Below, piece after piece: positions 58,996-64,000 of a stretch of DNA of 64,000 bases. The DNA is from Lampris incognitus. Lineage: Eukaryota; Chordata; Actinopteri; Lampriformes; Lampridae. The stretch is from positions 16,623,890-16,687,889 of the forward strand of contig NC_079224.1 of NCBI RefSeq assembly GCF_029633865.1, in the 5' to 3' direction. Within the stretch, counting starts at the first letter, position 1. The number at the start of each line of letters is the position of its first letter. A model generated the notes under the pieces. It had not been told where the DNA came from. It did not search any database and saw nothing but the letters and a program-made list of their open reading frames with translations. The position numbers were made by a program, and so were the translations under genes.

Positions 58996-61900
58996 ATAAA
59001 CTGATGTTCTCAAAATCAGCGATCGTTGACAATATCCCAGAAGAACTTTTAATAAAAAAGAAAATATCAGTGTCATATGGGTCACATTTCCAGTGTGTCA
59101 TGAAAATCCATGGATAGAGGCTTAATCCTCAACACCCTCCCCTCCCATCAGCGAGCAAGAAGAAGTTGAATAAATTAACATTACTGTGAAATGCTATTGT
59201 CTCCATCATACCTGCTGAACTGCTTTGAGCTGTAGGTGAAAAGGTGACTGGCTCATCACGTCGGCCTGCTCCCCTCCACCCCCATCGCTGGTCTGGATGA
59301 CCCCTTGTCAACCCCCTGCAACAGCTCCACTAGTCCACCTTTCACAGCTGCATACCTGAGTACAAACAGAGGTGTTTGTGGAAAAAGTGAAGAATTCCTG
59401 TATTTCTGTCATGTGTGCAGTCTCTTCCTTATGGTGCAAGTCATTTCACACAATGCACTTGCAAGCATGCATGCATGCACTTGCACCTAGACATAGTGTG
59501 CATAAGGCATATGCACATATGCATGCCTGCATGCGAACACATACACACACTTCACACACTGACACACACACTAACACTGCATTGTATAGTGCATCATTAG
59601 CATGTCCTCATATGCCCCCCCCCCATTATCTTCCAAGTTTGACTAAGGCTCTCCTGTAAGTACAGAGGTGGCAGAATTCCTTTGTTCCCTTCAACAATAC
59701 AAACAAGCACTTCAAAAGAAGCAAGGCTGCTTTACAGGTGCCACCTCTCCTCTGATGAAGGGCGTCCCCTTTTGGAAAGACACCTCATCGGCCTCATTCC
59801 AGGCAAATGATGCACTTCTCCAGTTATTCCTCGCCGGCTATGAAAGAGAAAATGCCACGGTTGCCGCAGATGTCGAATGTTTCCAAATGACGTTTGCGGC
59901 ACCTACATTAACACCAGGCAGAGAAAGGGTTAAACATGTAAAAAAAATGCTTGGACCATCTGTAAATGTCTCCAAAAGTGATAATTTGGCCAACAAGCAA
60001 GAGTAATGATAATCTCAAAGGGACATGTCAAGTGATTGCTTTTGTGTGAGAAATTACACATCCTTAAATCTCTACTTTAAATATAGAGGCAGGAGTATTG
60101 GGAAAGGGTGTCGGGATCTATTGGTTTAGAAAACAGAAGTGCAAAAGATTATCACTCCGCCGGGTATATAAATACAAGCCAAACAAGGCAAAACGGCGTG
60201 CTTTCTCACACTCTGTGGAGCAGCAGATGTGATTTGTGGCGATGTTGGACGGTAAATGTGCAATTTATCATGGACATCGAAAATTATGAACATTTTCCAT
60301 GCAATATTCAAGCAAGAAATTAATTGTACTTTAAATGTGCTTTCTGCTTGGGGTGCTCGTGTTGCACGAGGAGTGAGGGTGCAGAACCACACATGAACAT
60401 CAGAAGGTTATCTTCAAAGTCGCTTACATAATGAGGTGCCCACTCTCGGAGAGTCACTCTGTGGCTCCTTTATGGCCGAACACTTTATGGTGTGTGTGAT
60501 CTGCACAATGCAACCTTTAAGAATCAAATTCTTCTTCGGATGAAGGGATTTCATTAGGGAACAGTGAAGTGATACAACTGCAGTTTCTGTGAAGTAAATA
60601 TGTTCCCTTCTAGTTACACTTATACGGATTGAACGCCTTCGAATTGGATTTGATCCACGTCAGTATTGATCACAAAGGTGGCGTGATGTATGTTTGCATA
60701 CGTGACGTTTGGAGGACCGTGTTCACTCGTCTAAAAACATCAAACGCTTTCGCTGGGTGAAAAGAAGTGCGAGTTGCGTGGGCGTGTTTTGCACCGTGTC
60801 ATTTGAGTGTGGGGTTTTGCACCACACTGCTGTCTATCTTGGCCTTGTCTGCCCCACCAGACCGCGGACATATTGAAATGCGTGGAGTTCTTTATTGTGA
60901 ATATCGGTGTGAAAATCAGGATCTACCTCTCCCTATCCAACAAAAGCAAAAACAGGACATAAAAAGAGGCGGAGGACACTGATTGCAATTAGGTCCATTG
61001 TCTCCCATTTATATGGTTATTGGGTGGTGCCACTTGAGGTCTGGCCGTGTCGAAGTTCTCACAGTCAGGAGGCCATCGCTCTCCCTGGAGCCGCCGAAGC
61101 CTCCTCTGGCAACTATCTGCTAACAATGTCTGTCTCACTCGGGTGACAATTCTGCTAGGTGGGTCTGGCTGAGGAGAAGGGTCTATTTCCTTCGGCAAAG
61201 GGCAGCATTGCTGCAGGGTTTCTGCAGTTTCTGTCTATCCTGTGATCTGTGTTACGTTTTGCACTTGTTCTCCTCCATTCAGATGGTGTGAAAAGCGTCA
61301 GCGGTTGAAGTGTGGAATGAGCCGCTCCACAGTCTGCTGGTCACTAAACCAAACCTGTCTCCGGCTCCCGGGAGCTCATAACACAACGGGCTCTTGGGGA
61401 AAGGAATGGCCGGTCTTCATTCATTTCCCATCATTAGGACAGGTTTAAGTACCATAGCAATTTTCCAAAATGTGTGGGAGAACAAGTCCAACCAGATAAT
61501 AAGCCCCGTCAATTAGCTGAACTATGAGAGACAGCCTGGTGAAATGTTTGATTGGTGTGTGTGTGTGTGTGTTGGGGGGGGGGGTACACGGTCAAATGAA
61601 TCTACATGAATGAAAGCGGAAGGGTATCACTTATTGTGTCTCTTCCCTCTGGAGGGGGTGTGTATCAGTCTCCCTGCGTGATAATGGGGTTAGGTAGCAG
61701 TGAGACCTGGCCTCTGGTGGGGATATTGTTGCCGGCCTTAAAGACTATCGGGGGTCCGGGGGCTGCATTGAAGAACTGGTGGGCTCTATTCAGATCAGAT
61801 GACTAATCTGTCTCTACATCGGGCCTTTCGCTTTCCCCCAAAGCTGCACATATTTTCTAAACTCTCGTCACTGAGAGTATTCGGTTCATATTGTTGCTCC

Positions 61901-63563
61901 AGCAGCACAGCTGGGTTCAATACTCTCAATAGAATCAACTTTTTCACTGCAGGTCAGCCCCCCCCCCCCCAATAAATCCATAGACAACAATAGGAGCGTC
62001 TATTCTGAATTGCCGTCATGTATCTCTGATTAAGTTTGCTTTTCTTCTTTATTTTTTCCAAAAGGCTTTTTTTCTCAAGACTTGTATTGTCTGTGCGAGG
62101 TTGTTGTATTCTTGCATGTAGAAATGTTGTAATTTGTTTCTGCTCATCTATGAACGACATTAATGTTCACAAGCATTCAAACTGTAATAATCGAGCATTC
62201 AGTTCAAACACTAAACCTTATTTTTTTCTGATATACAATCACACAAAACTCAACTTCGAAAAAAGAACTAAGCAAGCAGGTGCAAATTACCATCCACAAA
62301 AGAGTCGGAAGTAAACTTCAGGCTCTCAAAACCCTGCTCAAGGGTGCAAAAATGAGTTTCAAGTGTTCACAACTTTTCGTTGCTCTTCAAAAACTTGATC
62401 AGGACGTTTCGAGACGTACTGGTCTGCTCCCATAACTCAATGGATGAATGTCTGTTTCATGTTTTGGCCGTCTATGGAGGCCGCTGTGAAGCAGGACTAA
62501 GCGATGCAGCGTTACTGGTCTGTCGTGGTGTTAATGAGGTGACACCTCTCCTCCTAAGGAGGGAACAAGGAAACTGGTATGCCAAACACACAAGCATTAA
62601 ACGATGTTGATTGGATGTCTGGGGGGAAATGATAATGCCATTATTCCACTCCAACATGTTTTTATAGGGTTTGGGACTGGAGGGGGTGAGAGGGGATCAG
62701 TATATTCACATCCGACAAAGTAATCTGTGTAAGGGCCATGATGATTTACCTACAGTTTTTGCTGTTGTTTTTATTACCCGGCTGCATCTTCCATGTGCAT
62801 AATTTCCAGTCATAGTCCAACAGAAGTAAAGTCAACAGGGATGTATACAGGCTACCGTTCTCTTCCCTCTTCATAGCTGTCAGATATTTACTTGTGTGTG
62901 TGTTTGAGAGAACCTCATTGATTAGTAAGACAAGCAGAGCTGTCATTGGAAATGAATGGTGGGTGTTTCTTCCATACAGTTGTTTCTGTACAGTTGGACT
63001 GGTACATAGTAAGCTCACTGAGCACATATTAAAATGTAAATTGATAACCGGTTACCCAAAAAAAAAACCCCAAAACAAAGCAAAACATAGGTTTAACATT
63101 CTTATTTTTTTTAAAAAGAGGCATCAGCAGAACTGTTTAAAGGGCCCACATTTTAAAGAAAACAGGGGTTTGCCTAGTCTTAGTATCGATTGAGTGGTTT
63201 GAAATAGTATTTATATGATTTGAAAATTCTGCGGCCAACCCGGAAGTTAATAACAGATAATGGAAACGAACTCCAGGCCCTATGACGAACACTACAGTCA
63301 CTCCGGTAATATAGTAATATAATAAGACTCTCCTGTATTTTTAGATTGTATTAATTGGACTTTATATAACTGCAATTCAAAGAAAATTGAAAATTAATAG
63401 ACAGCAATGGCCCAACTAGCCATTAGCTCAAATCAGCTAAGAATTATATCTCTATTGGTTGGACACAATAGGGTACATTGTTGGGGGTAATTTCATCACC
63501 AATTGCCAACATTATGATAATTTAAAAAGTGGACTTTACAATTTGATAATATAATAAAAGTTT

Positions 63564-63564
<1 letters not shown>
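58996..63564. other. No gene recognised; candidate regulatory DNA
   Basis: About 4.5 kb with few transposon marks, no splice-supported frame, and a (GT)n/poly-G stretch at 61555-61583. Segments such as 59740-59950 and 61000-61200 look like single-copy sequence. Long gene-free DNA beside arf1 would fit regulatory DNA of a developmental neighbour, but that is inference. Confidence 0.3.
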
Positions 63565-63633
<69 letters not shown>

Positions 63634-63756
63634 CCTTGTGATGGCCTGGCAGCCTGCAGGGTGTCTCCCTGCCTGCCGCCCGATGACTGCTGGGATAGGC
63701 TCCAACATCCCTGCTACCCTGACAGTAGGATAAGCGGTTTGGATAATGGATGGATG
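63565..63756 (+). repeat. (GT)n followed by a SINE 3' tail
   Basis: An uninterrupted GT tract (63565-63631) leads into the SINE 3' part (ATGGCCTGGCAGCCTG, CTGCTGGGATAGGCTCC, GGATAAGCGG, then TGGA repeats). The tRNA-like head is missing. In the full copies this same part follows a short GT-rich stretch, so the microsatellite probably grew from the SINE. Confidence 0.8.
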
Positions 63757-64000
63757 GTTGATTTAAAAATCAGTTAGTACCACAACCTGTTTCCACGGTC
63801 TTGTATAAGGAGAAAAATCGCCTGATTAAACCACAGTCAGAATTGGTTCCAGGTTTTACGTCACACCTCAACCCCTGTAAAACCAGCCAATCATTTATTT
63901 ACTTATTTATTTAACTTAGTAATTCATATTAATAGACCCCAGGTCAGATTCCCATGACAACAAGGCGTCACCCGTCTTGTTCCAGATGTAATTGCGTATC

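Overview
The window reads as teleost fish nuclear DNA: spliced vertebrate genes, many (GT)n/(CA)n microsatellites, and a dense load of typical ray-finned-fish transposons (Tc1-like, hAT, Ty3/Gypsy, RTE-type LINE, tRNA-headed SINEs). The species cannot be told from the sequence.

Three host genes are reconstructed exon by exon, with splice sites and phases that agree: guk1 (guanylate kinase, minus strand, coding 3421-6846, 199 aa), mmtag2 (the C1orf35 homologue, plus strand, 19497-40017, 303 aa) and arf1 (class I ARF GTPase, minus strand, 42379-44648, 180 aa). As I recall it, human 1q42 has the same neighbourhood (ARF1 - C1orf35 - GUK1), so this is a conserved block. A small, possibly broken Myb/SANT-like gene (1370-2159, plus) lies at the left edge and converges on guk1.

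Layout: 1-3.0 kb, retroposon fragments, the Myb/SANT exons and a miniature LTR element (TRIM-A1). 3.4-8.0 kb, guk1 with a SINE and a 1.6 kb hAT relic in its introns. 8.8-17.9 kb, nested transposons: a decayed Ty3/Gypsy element whose 5' LTR is split by a Tc1-like element and whose gag is split by a TRIM and then a hairpin element, followed by a SINE carrying a hAT that carries another TRIM. 19.5-40.8 kb, mmtag2, with repeats in every large intron, including an 11 kb intron 7 holding an RTE-type LINE and a ZBED-type hAT pseudogene. 42.4-45.3 kb, arf1. 45.8-47.3 kb, a palindromic TRIM and a lone gag. 47.3-64 kb, no gene recognised; repeats plus long single-copy-looking DNA, with an intact DD36E Tc1-like transposase at 55910-56950.

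The most unusual signal is a set of four tiny LTR elements (TRIM-A1 1652-2045, TRIM-A2 11639-12065, TRIM-B1 17277-17647, TRIM-B2 46003-46321). Their 125-151 bp LTRs contain a tRNA-like module (A box and B box at tRNA spacing). Their primer-binding sites match the 3' ends of two different leucine tRNAs. Two copies have one LTR inverted. In TRIM-B2 the whole 49 bp between the inverted LTRs looks like the complement of the 3' half of tRNA-Leu, as if reverse transcription had run into the primer tRNA.
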